DNA of 64,000 bases from Megalobrama amblycephala (taxonomy: Eukaryota; Chordata; Actinopteri; Cypriniformes; Xenocyprididae): the NCBI RefSeq assembly GCF_018812025.1, contig NC_063049.1, positions 9,207,537-9,271,536 on the forward strand, read 5' to 3'. The notes below the pieces were generated by a model, which worked only from the letters and a program-made list of their open reading frames with translations, was not told the DNA's origin and did no database searches. Below are positions 1 to 10,888 of the stretch, piece after piece. How positions within the stretch are numbered: the stretch's first letter is position 1; each line of letters starts with the position of its first letter. The translations under genes and the position numbers were made by a program.

Positions 1-1400
1 TGTAATCAGATTACTTTTTTCAAGTAATGCTTTACTTTTAAATTTAAAATAAAATATCAGAGTTAGAGTTACTTTTTCAAATAAGCTGCAATGATTAGCC
101 AAATTGGTTGGGTTGCAAGATTTAAAATGGGGTCAGATTTTACTGTGTGAGATGTTTAGGAGTTGAAAGAATGAGACATAAAACAGAGATAAATTTAAAT
201 AAGACTGGTGTTTTAACAATATTCACACGATACTTTAAAACAACTAAATAAAACCAGGAAAACCAAGGCTGTTAAAAGCATACAGTCCAATTCACCATAC
301 CCTAAAACATTCCAAGAATCCCAATGTGAGTGTCCACCAGTGTATATACAATGCCAGAGTAGTGTAATCCAAAACTCTGAGTTGTGTCTGGAAAGGTAAG
401 TCAACAGTTTATAAACTCCACAATCCAGGTAAGTAGTGACTGTTTGTGACTATCAGTTTGTTTGCCATGCCATCCTCTTTGTACAGGTGTAACAGGCCAA
501 CCATGTGTTCTTTAAAGACATAAATACACTTAAAATGGTAAGAGGAATAAAATTAACTGAAGACCAATTCAAACTCTATTATACATAAAATCATTGTAAT
601 AAAGAGCAGTAAAACATGTCTCTTATGTGTTACATAGTAATGCAAGTTTTTTCCCACCATTTATTGACTGACAGTTCTCTTGTCCCCATGCTGAGAGGAA
701 TCGGGAGTAAGTGCAGAGATGTTGTGTGTAAACAAGATGGTTATTGTAGTTCTAAACTAAATGTGAGCATGCATTTACTATTACAAAAAAGATATTCCTC
801 AAAATTAATAAAATAAGTGAAATGCATTTCAATGCATTTTTATGCATTTAATCTCAATTTATTGACCAATGTACTTGCTGCTGACCTTTGATGATTCAGT
901 AAACCCATAAGCAAAAATGAATTCAGATTTAGTAGTAAGTGTTAAACTTTCTTCTCCTGCATCCTTCTTTCTTCTCCTGGCAACACAGCTGAAAGGTTTG
1001 TTTGAGCTGCGCCCTCTACTGTACATGCTTGTATTTGCATTTCCTTTAGCCTTATAATTTCACATTTGGTGTGAAAGAGCCTTTACATTTGCCCAAAAAT
1101 CAAACTTTTCTTGTTATAAAAAAAACAAGCCCAGCCTAGGTGAGAAATAGTAACGCAAAAGTAACGTAATGCATTACGTACAAACCCGATTCCAAAAAAG
1201 TTGGGACACTGTACAAATTGTGAATAAAAACAGAATGCAATGATGTGGAAGTTTCAAATTTCAATATTTTATTCAGAATACAACATAGATGACATATCAA
1301 ATGTTTAAACTGAGAAAATGTATCATTTTAAGGGAAAAATAAGTTGATTTTAAATTTCATGGCATCAACACATCTCAAAAAAGTTGGGACAAGGCCATGT

Positions 1401-2410
1401 TTACCACTGTGTGGCATCCCCTCTTCTTTTTATAACAGTCTGCAAACGTCTGGGGACTGAGGAGACAAGTTGCTCAAGTTTAGGAATAGGAATGTTGTCC
1501 CATTCTTGTCTAATACAGGCTTCTAGTTGCTCAACTGTCTTAGGTCTTCTTTGTCGCATCTTCCTCTTTATGATGCGGCAAATGTTTTCTATGGGTGAAA
1601 GATCTGGCCATTTCAGTGCCCGGATCCTTCTTCTACACAGCCATGATGTTGTAATTGATGCAGTATGTGGTCTGGCATTGTCATGTTGGAAAATGCAAGG
1701 TCTTCCCTGATAGAGATGACATCTGGATGGGAGCATATGTTGTTCTAGAACTTGGATATACCTTTCAGAATTGATGGTGCCTTTCCAGATGTGTAAGCTG
1801 CCCATGCCACACGCACTCATGCAACCCCATACCATCAGAGATGCAGGCTTCTGAACTGAGGGCTGATAACAACTTGGGTTGTCCTTGTCCTCTTTAGTCC
1901 GGATGACATGGCGTTCCAGTTTTCCAAAAAGAACTTCAAATTTTGATTCGTCTGACCACAGAACAGTTTTCCACTTTGCCACAGTCCATTTTAAATGAGC
2001 TTTGGCCCAGAGAAAATGCCTGCGCTTCTGGATCATGTTTAGATTTGGCTTCTTTTTTGACCTATAGAGTTTTAGCCGGCAACGGCGAATGGCACGGTGG
2101 ATTGTGTTCACCGACAATGTTTTCTGGAAGTATTCCTGAGGCCATGTTGTGATTTCCATTACAGTAGCATTCCTGCATGTGATGCAGTGCCGTCTAAGGC
2201 CCGAAGATCACAGGCATCCAGTATGGTTTTCCGGCCTTGACCCTTACCCACAGAGATTGTTCCAGATTCTCTGAATCTTTGGATGATATTATGCACTGTA
2301 GATGATGATAACTTCAAACTCTTTGCAATTTTTCTCTGAGAAACTCCTTTCTGATATTGCTCCACTATTTTTCACTGCAGCATTGGGGGAATTGGTGATT
2401 CTCTGCCCAT
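1401..2410 (-). pseudogene. Tc1-type DDE transposase, broken by one stop and one frameshift
   Basis: Read on the minus strand, the N-terminal part (about 2365-2200) has a helix-turn-helix typical of Tc1 paired-like DNA-binding domains (SQRKIAKSLKLSSSTVHNII). The C-terminal part (2159-1401) carries the catalytic blocks LWSDESKF, FQHDNARPHTA and PDLSPIEN, supplying the D, D and E of the RNase H-like fold. The likely start is the ATG at 2410. An in-frame TGA follows about 12 codons later (near 2373) and a one-base loss near 2198 shifts the frame between the two domains. It cannot make a full transposase as it stands, although the catalytic half is open for 252 codons. Confidence 0.92.
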
Positions 2411-2544
2411 CTTGACTTCTGAGAGACACTGCCACTCTGAGAGGCTCTTTTTATACCCAATCATGTTGCCAATTAACGTAATAAGTTGCAAATTGGTCCT
2501 CCAGCTGTTCCTTATATGTACATTTAACTTTTCCGGCCTCTTAT

Positions 2545-3017
2545 TGTCACGAATCCTGTCAGTTCCGGACTACATTTCCCATCATCCCCCCTGTCAATCA
2601 CATGCACTCACTCCACCTATCACCTGTTGCCACATCCACCCTAGCACACCACACTGATCACCACACCCAGCTGCAGCTCATTATCAGGACTATAAAGGAC
2701 TCACACTCAGACCACCAGTTTGCGAAGTCTTGATTACCCAGTGTGTCATTTCTGAGCGTTTCCTTGTTTCCTGTCTGCCTGTGTTTGATCTTGCCTGTTC
2801 CTGTTTATTGACCCGTTGCTGCCTGTCCTGACTCTTGCCTTGTATACTGTTCTGTGAATGATATCCGCCTGCCTCGATCTACTGCCTGTACCCTGACTAC
2901 GTTTCTGCCTGTTCCTTACTGTTCCTGTTTGCCCCTGATCAACCCAGCCTGTACGACTATGCTCACTGTAAATAAAAGCTTGCATATGGATCTCTGCCTC
3001 AGTCCCGCTATGTTACA
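2545..3017 (+). repeat. Left LTR
   Basis: It contains a TATA-like box (CTATAAAGGAC, about 2690) and a polyadenylation-type AATAAA (about 2970), giving the U3-R-U5 order expected of a plus-strand LTR. Its sequence matches 4863-5335 except at about five bases. Confidence 0.92.
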
Positions 3018-4551
3018 GAAGACTTCGCCGCCACCACGATCCAGCAGCTTTCCCGGAGGACATTTGTACGGTGTGGACATTGATCAGTTGTTGTTGTGGA
3101 GTACGCAGGGCACACGATCACTGGAGGATTACATCGCAGAATACCTGAACATTGCGTATTATTCAGATCTGCCTGACTGCGCACTTATTGACTTTTTTTG
3201 TGATGGAGTGAACCAGCCACTCAAAGAACAATTAGTTCACAATGGACCCTGTTCCACCCTTAGTCATTTTTTGGATTATGCTTTGTTGACTGTTGGCTCT
3301 CAGTTTACTGTGGGTGTCGCGGAGGAACGCGATTCCTCGCCTGGTTGTGTAATGGCCGCCGCGCCAGGTGACACTCACAAAATGGCGGTCACCACAATAA
3401 CAACACCAAGTCAAGTCAGCACTGATTACCTTGAACCACGTCACGCCTTCGCTGATCGCCCAGAGCATCGTCCCGTCTCCGCTGATCGCCCAGAGCCACG
3501 TCACGCCTTCGCTGATCGCCCAGAGCATCGTCCTGTCTCCGCTGATCGCCCAGAGCAACGTCACGTCTCTGGGTCAGTCAGAAAGCAGCTAGGATTGCGT
3601 TCCAGTGTGGCTGATCCACCGCTGATTTCAGCGCGAGCGGCTGGTATTCCCAAGCATCAGCCGGCCGCTTCACACTCAAGCCAGTCGGCCGCCTCGCACT
3701 CAAGCCCGGTGGCCGCTTCACTCTCAAGCCCGGCGGCCACTTCGCTCTCAACTTCGTCTGTTTCAACGCTCTCAACTTCGTCTGTTTCAACGCTCTCAAG
3801 TTCGTCTATTGCAACGCTCTCAAGTTCGCCGGTTGCTATGGACTCATGTTCGCCGGGTGCAACGCAGTCAAGTTCACCGGTTGCGACGCACTCAAACGCC
3901 CTGGACGCGACGGACAAAAGGGCTGCTTTGCCAGTGCCCACGGGCAAGATGGCCGCCCCTGCGGTGCGTAAGGATGCAGGGGGCATTCCAGTGACTGAGT
4001 CCGCTCCAGTACCCGCTCCAACCAGTGAACCATCGCCTCACCCTCAGAAGAGGAGGAGGAGGAGGAGAAAGGTGTCCTCCTCTCCTCAAGACGCAGATGC
4101 CCTTCAAGAGGCCGCTGTGGGCCTGGAGACCACTCCAGAGGTCTCTTCTGCTTCGCCCAAGTGTCATGCTCTTCCAGCACCGCCTAAGCGTCTTGCCCTG
4201 CCAGCGCCTACTGTGCTCCTCGCCCTGCCGGCGCCGCCTGAGCTCTTCGCCCTGCCGGCGCCGCCCGAGCTTCCAGCCCTGCCAGCGCCACCCAAGCTTC
4301 CAGCCCTGCCAGCGCCATCCAAGCTTCCAGCCCTGCCAGCGCCGCTCAAACTCCTTGCGTTGCCAGCGCCACTCAGGCGTCTTGCCCTGCCGGCTTCACC
4401 CACATGCCTGGCCCTGCCGGCGCCACCCGAACTCCTTGCCCACGAACCTGCGACGGGCCCCGCTGAAATCCCCAAGAACTTTTGGGGGGGGGCAGTGTAC
4501 CTGAGGGTGGGGAGCTTGTGGGTGGGGACCCTGCTCAACCATGGCTGTTAA
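3010..4551 (+). CDS. Gag-like, proline/alanine-rich ORF of the LTR element
   Basis: An open frame runs from within the left LTR (first possible start 2854) to 4551. The ATG at 3010, at the LTR/internal junction, is a plausible start and gives about 513 residues. Residues about 25-105 (LLLWSTQGTRSLEDYIAEYL, LPDCALIDFFCDGVN, PLKEQL) resemble the helical part of Ty3/gypsy-type gag proteins. The middle is built of imperfect serine/threonine repeats (SLSTSSVSTLSTSS). The C-terminal part is a tandem LALPAPP-type repeat (24-bp unit). There is no zinc knuckle and no enzyme domain. I infer a capsid-like or RNA-binding role from the gag resemblance only; an alternative is a low-complexity ORF retained by composition bias. 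Family profile matching was not possible here. Confidence 0.5.
   Translation: MLQKTSPPPRSSSFPGGHLYGVDIDQLLLWSTQGTRSLEDYIAEYLNIAYYSDLPDCALIDFFCDGVNQPLKEQLVHNGPCSTLSHFLDYALLTVGSQFTVGVAEERDSSPGCVMAAAPGDTHKMAVTTITTPSQVSTDYLEPRHAFADRPEHRPVSADRPEPRHAFADRPEHRPVSADRPEQRHVSGSVRKQLGLRSSVADPPLISARAAGIPKHQPAASHSSQSAASHSSPVAASLSSPAATSLSTSSVSTLSTSSVSTLSSSSIATLSSSPVAMDSCSPGATQSSSPVATHSNALDATDKRAALPVPTGKMAAPAVRKDAGGIPVTESAPVPAPTSEPSPHPQKRRRRRRKVSSSPQDADALQEAAVGLETTPEVSSASPKCHALPAPPKRLALPAPTVLLALPAPPELFALPAPPELPALPAPPKLPALPAPSKLPALPAPLKLLALPAPLRRLALPASPTCLALPAPPELLAHEPATGPAEIPKNFWGGAVYLRVGSLWVGTLLNHGC
4162..4440 (+). repeat. 24-bp tandem coding repeat (LPALPAPPK-type)
   Basis: The phrase GCCCTGCCAGCGCC(G/A) recurs about every 24 bases for about 11 units. 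Each unit codes for an eight-residue LALPAPPx motif in the frame of the gag-like ORF. Confidence 0.85.
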
Positions 4552-4604
4552 GGGCCTCTGAACTGTTATGGCCATCTCTGAACTGCGAATTATTATGGCC
4601 TTTA

Positions 4605-4815
4605 TGGCCGTGGCTGCCCGAGCCACCTGACCTGCCGTGGTTGCCCAAGCCACCTGACCTGCCGTGGCTGCCCGAGCCGCCTGACCTGCCGTGGCTGCCC
4701 AAGCCGCCTGACCTGCCGTGGCTGCCCAAGCCGCCTGACCTGCCGTGGCTGCCCGAGCCGCCTGACCCGCCGTGGCTTCCTGACCCGCCGTGGCCGCCCG
4801 AGGCTCCTGACCCAC
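4605..4815 (+). repeat. 27-bp tandem repeat (WLPKPPDLP-type)
   Basis: About seven copies of a 27-bp unit (CCGTGGCTGCCCAAGCCGCC plus TGACCTG). The array is open in another frame (4482-5051) and would code for nine-residue repeats. It lies after the stop of the gag-like ORF, so it is either untranslated or reached by frameshift. Confidence 0.85.
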
Positions 4816-4862
4816 CGTGCCATCTACGGCGCGAGGACGCGCCTTCCGGGAGGGGGACATTC

Positions 4863-5335
4863 TGTCACGAATCCTGTCAGTTCCGGACTACATTTCCCAT
4901 CATCCCCCCTGTCAATCACATGCACTCACTCCACCTATCACCTGTTGCCACATCCACCCTAGCACACCACACTGATCACCACACCCAGCTGCAGCTCATT
5001 ATCAGGACTATAAAGGACTCACACTCACACCACAAGTTTGCGAAGTCTTGATTACCCAGTGTGTCATTTCTGAGCGTTTCCTTGTTTCCTGTCTGCCTGT
5101 GTTTGATCTTGCCTGTTCCTGTTTATTGACCCGTTGCTGCCTGTCCTGACTCTTGCCTTGTATACTGTTCTGTGAATGATATCCGCCTGCCTCGATCTAC
5201 TGCCTGTACCCTGACTACGTTTCTGCCTGTTCCTTACTGTTCCTGTTTGCCCCTGATCGACCCAGCCTGTACGACTATGCTCACTGTAAATAAAAGCTTG
5301 CATATGGATCTCTGCCTCAGTCCCACTACGTTACA
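4863..5335 (+). repeat. Right LTR
   Basis: A 473-bp copy of the left LTR. It follows a purine tract and is followed by CTTAT, the second copy of the target duplication, after which the Tc1 sequence resumes. Confidence 0.92.
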
Positions 5336-5810
5336 CTTATTGCTACCTGTCCCAACTTTTTTGGAATGTGTAGCTCTCATGAAATCCAAAATGACCTGGC
5401 ATTTCAAAATGTCTCACTTTCAACATTTGATGTGTTATCTATATTCTATTGTGAGTAAAATATACGTTTATGAGATTTGTAAATTATTGCATTCCTTTTT
5501 TATTCACAATTTGTACAGTGTCCCTACTTTTTTGGAATCAGGTTTGTAATAAAAAGTAACTAAGCAACGCAATTAGTTACTTTTTAAGTGAGTAAAGTAG
5601 TATTGTAATGCATTACTTTTCAAAATAACTTTCCCCAACACTGGTGACACTCAGCTCCAGCCAAAGCTCAAAAGCACATTTGAGTTTAACAGTTGATCAT
5701 GTGATGCACTGAATATTCTAATCACTCTTGTGTGATCGTATGTGTCGAAGGGTTACAAAAATATATATGGGCCAATGAGAGAGTGAAGAGTGTGTCATTG
5801 TTCTCTACAG

Positions 5811-5981
5811 GTTGAGTGAGTGTGGTGTCACAGATGAGGGTAATGCTGCTCTGGCTTCAGCACTGAGATCAAACCCCTCACACCTAAGACAACTGAATCT
5901 GTCATTTAATAAAATAGGAGACTCAGGAGTGAAGCTGCTCTCTGTTGGACTGGAGAATCATTGTAAACTGGAGTTTCTGGG
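5811..5981 (+). CDS. NLR-type gene, LRR cassette exon (first in the window)
   Basis: A 171-bp exon between TTCTCTACAG and GTAAGATC. It translates without stops to a ribonuclease-inhibitor-type LRR pair (LSECGVTDEGNAALASALRS, LRQLNLSFNKIGDSGVKLL). It starts with the last base of a split codon and ends with two bases of the next, so it is a symmetric phase cassette like the three exons that follow. Such exons form the C-terminal LRR array of the large fish NLR family (NLRP/NLRC3-like, usually with FISNA and NACHT domains upstream, here outside the window). In that family the LRRs are thought to sense ligands or hold the NACHT domain inactive. It is one codon shorter than its neighbours. Confidence 0.9.
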
Positions 5982-6930
5982 GTAAGATCATATGTGACTC
6001 TCACATGAAACAGTCACTGTGAATTTTGCATTTTCAGGAATTCATAAAGTAACACCAAAACTGAATGAAATGCTAGGAAAACAAACTATTATTACAATAA
6101 TTACAAGCAAAACTATTGAAACAACATGATCAAATCACAATTCGTCAATTTAATATAATGTATTTTCATTTGATGTAGGAGAATTAATATTTTTCTGATT
6201 GAACACGTGAACTGCTCCTCATTAAGGTGATACTGCAGTTCTGATAGTCACACTTAAAAACACTTTTATTCACATTCCACATTTATTACTCTTTACTTTA
6301 AACACACTCAATCTCAGCATGGTCAGGATTAAGGCAGTCCATTATTTTTTTAATTGTAGAAGAAAACTGGATAATTTAGAGATGTTTTTCCTGGTTTAAA
6401 ATCTATATTGTGTCAATGTCACAGATTGATGTGGTGAAACACTATAGTACATCAATGGCACATTGGTGTCATATTTTTTACTGAGACTGCAAGTTATCCT
6501 ATGCGAAGACATTTCCTCTTAATTATTATATGTTAGCACATGGTGCTTTCCTATGACAGATGCTTCCAACTGTGAGATCACATAGTAGTTTAGGGAGGCG
6601 TTCATGGGTCACAAATAATTGTCCATGGTGTAAGAGTTCTAGGGTGTTGCATGGCTTTCCCTGTCATGCTGTCAGGGCTAGACTCTGACTGCCTACAGTT
6701 GGTTGGCTATCAACTACCGACACAATGAAATTGTTTGTGTGTAGCAAGCATTTTTCTTGAGGAGAGCTACGAGAATTTCTATCCTCTATGTCACTATCCA
6801 TCTTTAATGTCAGTGTCCTAAAAGTAAGCAGATTTGTGATCTACGTAACGTAATGGTTTATTGGTTTCTCTTTGATAATGAAGTCTCTGTTGATCTGAGG
6901 GAGTGAAGAGTGTGTCATTGTTCTCTGCAG

Positions 6931-7104
6931 GTTGGGTCAATGTGGTGTCACAGATGAAGGTTGTGCTGCTCTGACTTCAGCTCTGAGATCAAACCCCTCG
7001 TATCTGAGAGAACTTAAACTGTCATATAATAATATAGGAGATTCAGGAGTGAAGCTGCTATCTACAGGACTGGACAATCCTCAATGTAAACTGGAGAGTC
7101 TAGA
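6931..7104 (+). CDS. NLR-type gene, LRR cassette exon
   Basis: A 174-bp exon, acceptor TTCTCTGCAG and donor GTAAGATC. It encodes LGQCGVTDEGCAALTSALRS and LRELKLSYNNIGDSGVKLL, in the same phase as the exon at 5811, so skipping or adding it keeps the frame. The intronic 30 bases before it (GAGTGAAGAGTGTGTCATTG) closely match those before 5811, which shows that exon and flank were duplicated together. Confidence 0.9.
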
Positions 7105-7935
7105 GTAAGATCATACATGACACACATGAAACTGAGTCACTGTGAATTTTATAATTTAATTTATTCATGAAATGACATCAAAATAGAATAGGGGAATCAC
7201 ACTTATTCCATGCATTACAATAAAACAGTTGGAAGTCGACATGATTACTGCAATGGTGTGCGGTCCATATAAGCTGTGAATGCTCTGCATACCCAAGCCA
7301 TTCATGTTTTTGTTTTTGAGGTGTACCATAAAACCTACATGATAAAAAGATTGGTAATGTGTATGTAACTGTCCAAAATGTATTTATTTGCCAAATGACA
7401 ATAATTTTGCCAGTTACAGAGGATTTCAGGTATGTGTATCTACAGCAGCTTTTGCGCCTTCGCTCTGTTGTTATGTATTGTCATCATTCTCCCACGTTCT
7501 CATTCGTTTGTTTACCTATGGGGGATTTCATACTCTGGAAAAGCTGTGAGCGGATTGCTGCCAGATCTCGATCAAATGAAAATCATATTGCATTTGAGAC
7601 AAAACTAACTAGACTAAATCAAGTGAAAAAGTCATAATTGAAACTGTTTTCATAGTATTTCATTTTCTCCGCATTTTCTTTCTTTTTAGCGAAAACTTAT
7701 AAACTGTTATAAACTGTTAATGACAAACAAACACCAAGTAGACCTACTGTAACTATACAATGCTGTTAATCGATAGTCTTGCATTATTTCAACTTATCTT
7801 TAAAGAATACTTATATTTTTAAAAAAGTGTTACCAAACCCAATTACACTGAACATGGTTATTTGTGCTTATTTTAATAATGAGGTCTCTGTGTTTGATCT
7901 GGGAGAGTCAAGAGAGTGTGATTTGTTCTCTACAG

Positions 7936-8109
7936 GTTGGCTGATTGTGGTGTCACAGATGAAGGTTGTGCTGCTCTGGCTTCAGCCCTGAGATCAAACC
8001 CCAAACACCTGAGACTAATGGATCTGTCTCAGAATAAACTAGGAGACTCAGGAGTGAAGCTGCTCTCTGCTGTACTGGAGAATCCTCACTGTAATCTGGA
8101 GGAACTGTG
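7936..8109 (+). CDS. NLR-type gene, LRR cassette exon
   Basis: A 174-bp exon, acceptor TTCTCTACAG and donor GTAAAATC. It encodes LADCGVTDEGCAALASALRS and LRLMDLSQNKLGDSGVKLL. It is open and in phase with its neighbours. It is followed by a 12-kb intron holding the DIRS element. Confidence 0.9.
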
Positions 8110-10524
8110 GTAAAATCATCTCTACCATAAAGACTGAATAAGGATTAATATGTAGATAAATATCCTTTGGGGTAAATGGTGTGCAGTTCACCTGAATCAG
8201 GGCTGCCACAACATCAGATTTTTCTCTACATGATTTTCACGGCCAAAATAATTCAAGATATCAATATTGTGAAAAAAACAAAAACAAAAAACGTTATGAG
8301 ACTATTTAATCTTTAATTAATTAATTTATTTATTTATTTGATGTTGTAGTGATGTGGCTGATGTGAACTGATGTGGCTTCTTATCACAGACACAGAAATA
8401 GTATTATTTTATAGTATTCTCTACAGTGATAAAGGCTATGTTGATTGGCATTACATTATAAATACAGGCCACATTATCCTTATGAAAACATATGGCTTGA
8501 AGAACACAGGTGAACTATATACTGTCACAATGGTGTGTTAATTCTCTTCATGTTTAATCATGAAATATTGGTAGAATGTCTCTATAAACCAGTGATAAGG
8601 TGCAATACTGCCACCTACTGTGCACTGGGATGTCAACCAGATACTGGTGCTAGATTATATTACGCTGGGACGGGGTGAAATTGCATTCCGTGGGGCACCA
8701 CAATAAGACTGAAATGGCACTTTACTATTAGTGATTAAAGGGTCATTTAAGGGCTTTTAATATTTAACCCCCCCCCCCCCCCCCCCTGCATATGTGTACT
8801 AAAACATAATAATCCCCATAAATGCCAAGAAATAAATTATTGCAATATGAAAGAAACAATTATGAATAAAATATCAAATTAAAGACACAGGATGTAGGTT
8901 TCGCCGGTTAAATCCGCTTTTTCAAAACATTAACAAAGGCGTAGCTTGATGATGTTCACGTCTTCCCTTCTACATAAGTAATATCATAAGTAACCTGCTT
9001 TGTCTTGTCTGTCGACGTGTTGTCAGTGTCCTCTTTGCTCCACAATGTATTTTTCACTCTGTGTGGCATGACGGCGCCATGCCTTGTCAGACAAAGCAGC
9101 AGTAACTAAGGTGGGTGGGTCTTTGCGAAGGGTCAATTACGACAGCAAAGGGTGAAAAAACAATATAATATTTAAAATAATATTTTAATAAAAAAAAAAA
9201 ATCGTACATATTGTGCCTTTAACTGACTTTGAATGAACTCTCAACAAAATAACATGAGCAGAATGCTGGTGAAATGGCACTGTTATGTTCCAGGACGTGT
9301 ATAAGAGGAAATGTCTCTTTTTGTGTATGTGCTCTGCTTTGATTTTTTTTCTCTCTCTTTCTCTCTTCTCTATCTCCAACCTGCCAAAGACTAACAGGTG
9401 GAGTTCAATTAATTGATAATCCTGCTGATGACTGTACTATCCTGATTGGACCACTAGGAATTGTTTGGAGTTAAAAGGCAGAGTTGAGATGTTTAGAGTG
9501 TGGCAAATTGGAGCAAGAGTCCCTTCTGCTGATTTTGTTGGTGTCTTGTGGTTAATTTGTTGCTGTAGTAAAATGTTGAAGTAAAGAGCTTTAGTCCTCT
9601 TGTAAGAGGAGCTATTAAACTCAAACCTGTAATTTTATATAAATTATTTTTTTTCTTTTTCGTTTTGGAAGCCGCAGGGAAGTGGTTGCCATTTCGTTTG
9701 CTTACATTTTTCCTTATGTTTATGGTTAAACAGTGAGATAGTGGATGGTTCTTTATTATTTATTTATTCATTTTTTTATTTTTTATTTTTTTTTATTTTG
9801 TTAGTTTATATAGATCATTTTTTGGGAGTTACTAAATGTTATGTTTGTTATGTTGGCTTTGACCCCTCTAGAAGTTCTGTTTGCTTCTTTGTGTTAATTT
9901 TATCTTACTTTGCATTGATAATGTGGTTATGTGCCAGTCAGCAGAGCTTTTTCCACCATTTTTCATTATTGCTCCTTTCTACCCCTAAACTGGGAAGGGA
10001 TGTAATAGCACAATCAATCACTAGTGTGCAGATACCAGTGTCATCATATAATGTGTAAATATAATTACAGAGAAAGAGTCATTAATTAGAGATTTATGAA
10101 ATTAATGCTGAGTGAAAATAAAATAAATATAACTTAACGCTAATCATGGAATCTAAGCCCCCCGTACTACCTCATCCATTTGCTGGAGCTATGAAACTGA
10201 TAAACAGAACTATGTGCTCTTTAATGAACTTAAATGTGCATTGAATTAGGAGCATTTGAAACATGAGAAGACAATGATAACTGAATCTTAATTGTGTATC
10301 TGCAGGAAAGATATGATCAAGGCCTGATGCTAGACTTGAGCTCCACTCGCCACATTAATGCTCTGTTGATAAGTCTGGATGAAACCCTCAAGCCTTTCTT
10401 TTAGCTCATTTGAAGTATCGCCTCGCAAATATACTGGTGCAAACCATAACTTTGCAAAAAGGAAATGCAATGTTTGTGTAATGTGTTGGAGCATACCGAC
10501 TATCAGATGCAGTAAGAAAAGGGG
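8110..10524 (+). other. NLR intron, first part: no gene
   Basis: AT-rich intron sequence. It holds a TTTA run near 8325, a run of 19 C at 8768-8786 and a T-rich stretch near 9740-9800. A 105-codon open frame in the T-rich stretch is low-complexity and not credible as a gene. I recognise no coding sequence. Confidence 0.6.
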
Positions 10525-10888
10525 GTAACACTTTAGAATACTGATCCTTCATTAATGAATAACTACACAGGAACAAATGCATAATGCATTATTAACACTC
10601 TAGTAACTAATATTAACTAACAAGAAACTCTGATTAATGAATTAAGTAATAGTGCTCAGCTGAAGGTAGTAGTTCACTATTAGCTACTCAGTAACTACTG
10701 TTTTTTTCATACCTCCCAGAGAACAACTAAGAACTACTATATACATGTTCATAATTAACATGAATGATGCATAATGTATAATTAATTCTAAAGTGAAGGT
10801 CATGGTAACCCACTAGTAATGGCTGAAGTATTACCAAATCCTTCAGAAGGAATTACTAATTATTTGGATCAGTATTCTAAAGTGAGAA
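10525..10888. mobile_element. MITE with 19-bp perfect terminal inverted repeat
   Basis: CACTTTAGAATACTGATCC at 10529-10547 is exactly complementary to 10866-10884. The 320 bp between are AT-rich and non-coding. The repeat belongs to a GTAACACTTTA-type MITE group; a more decayed element of that kind lies at 43974-44276. I could not define the target duplication. Confidence 0.75.

Larger units (their letters stand above)
2545..5335 (+). mobile_element. Non-autonomous LTR retrotransposon with a gag-like ORF, inserted in the Tc1 element
   Basis: Two 473-bp direct repeats (2545-3017 and 4863-5335), each starting TGTCACGAATCC and ending GTTACA, bracket 1.85 kb of internal sequence. A 5-bp duplication CTTAT flanks the whole (2540-2544 and 5336-5340). 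A purine-rich tract (GGGAGGGGGACATTC) lies immediately before the right LTR, where plus-strand priming would begin. The two LTRs differ at about five positions (about 1%), so the insertion is fairly recent. There is no reverse transcriptase, protease or integrase, so it would need enzymes from a relative. I could not identify a convincing primer-binding site. Confidence 0.92.
1181..5546 (-). mobile_element. Tc1/mariner element, itself split by an LTR retrotransposon
   Basis: Inverted termini start CAAACCCGATTCC (1181) and end GGAATCAGGTTTG (5546), flanked by TA at 1179-1180 and 5547-5548, the Tc1/mariner target duplication. Subtracting the LTR element and its duplication leaves about 1.57 kb, the usual Tc1 length. 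The phrase AAAAAGTTGGGACA recurs inside each end, as in elements with sub-terminal repeats. It encodes a broken minus-strand transposase and sits inside a hAT-like element, so it is younger than that element. Confidence 0.93.
1..5643. mobile_element. hAT-like non-autonomous element, left end cut by the window, carrying nested Tc1 and LTR insertions
   Basis: The right terminus at about 5600-5643 ends in CCCCAACACTG, the reverse complement of the CAGTGTTGGGG terminus common to hAT-type fish MITEs. The first 40 bases show the matching sub-terminal motif (TAATCAGATTACTTTT, AAGTAATGC), so the left terminus lies just outside the window. Without the insertion at 1181-5546 it would be about 1.3 kb. 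I see no transposase. The family call rests on the terminus and on the element at 38631-39378, which has the same terminus and an 8-bp duplication. Confidence 0.6.

Noticed and set aside
2746..2985. 79-codon minus-strand ORF, repeated identically at 5064-5303
   Set aside because: It is the antisense of the two LTR copies; its repetition is explained by the LTRs.
3232..4538. Several minus-strand repetitive ORFs (WAISGD, AGRAGS types)
   Set aside because: Shadows of the tandemly repeated gag-like frame; periodic DNA keeps several frames open.
4605..4815. Regularly spaced 27-bp repeats considered as a CRISPR-like array
   Set aside because: No spacers; units are contiguous and lie inside a eukaryotic LTR element.
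8768..8786. Run of 19 C as a possible structured element
   Set aside because: Homopolymer in an intron, no partner sequence; may also be a sequencing artefact.
9741..10058. 105-codon ORF rich in Phe and Leu (apparent membrane protein)
   Set aside because: Product of a T-rich tract; no splice context or family motif.
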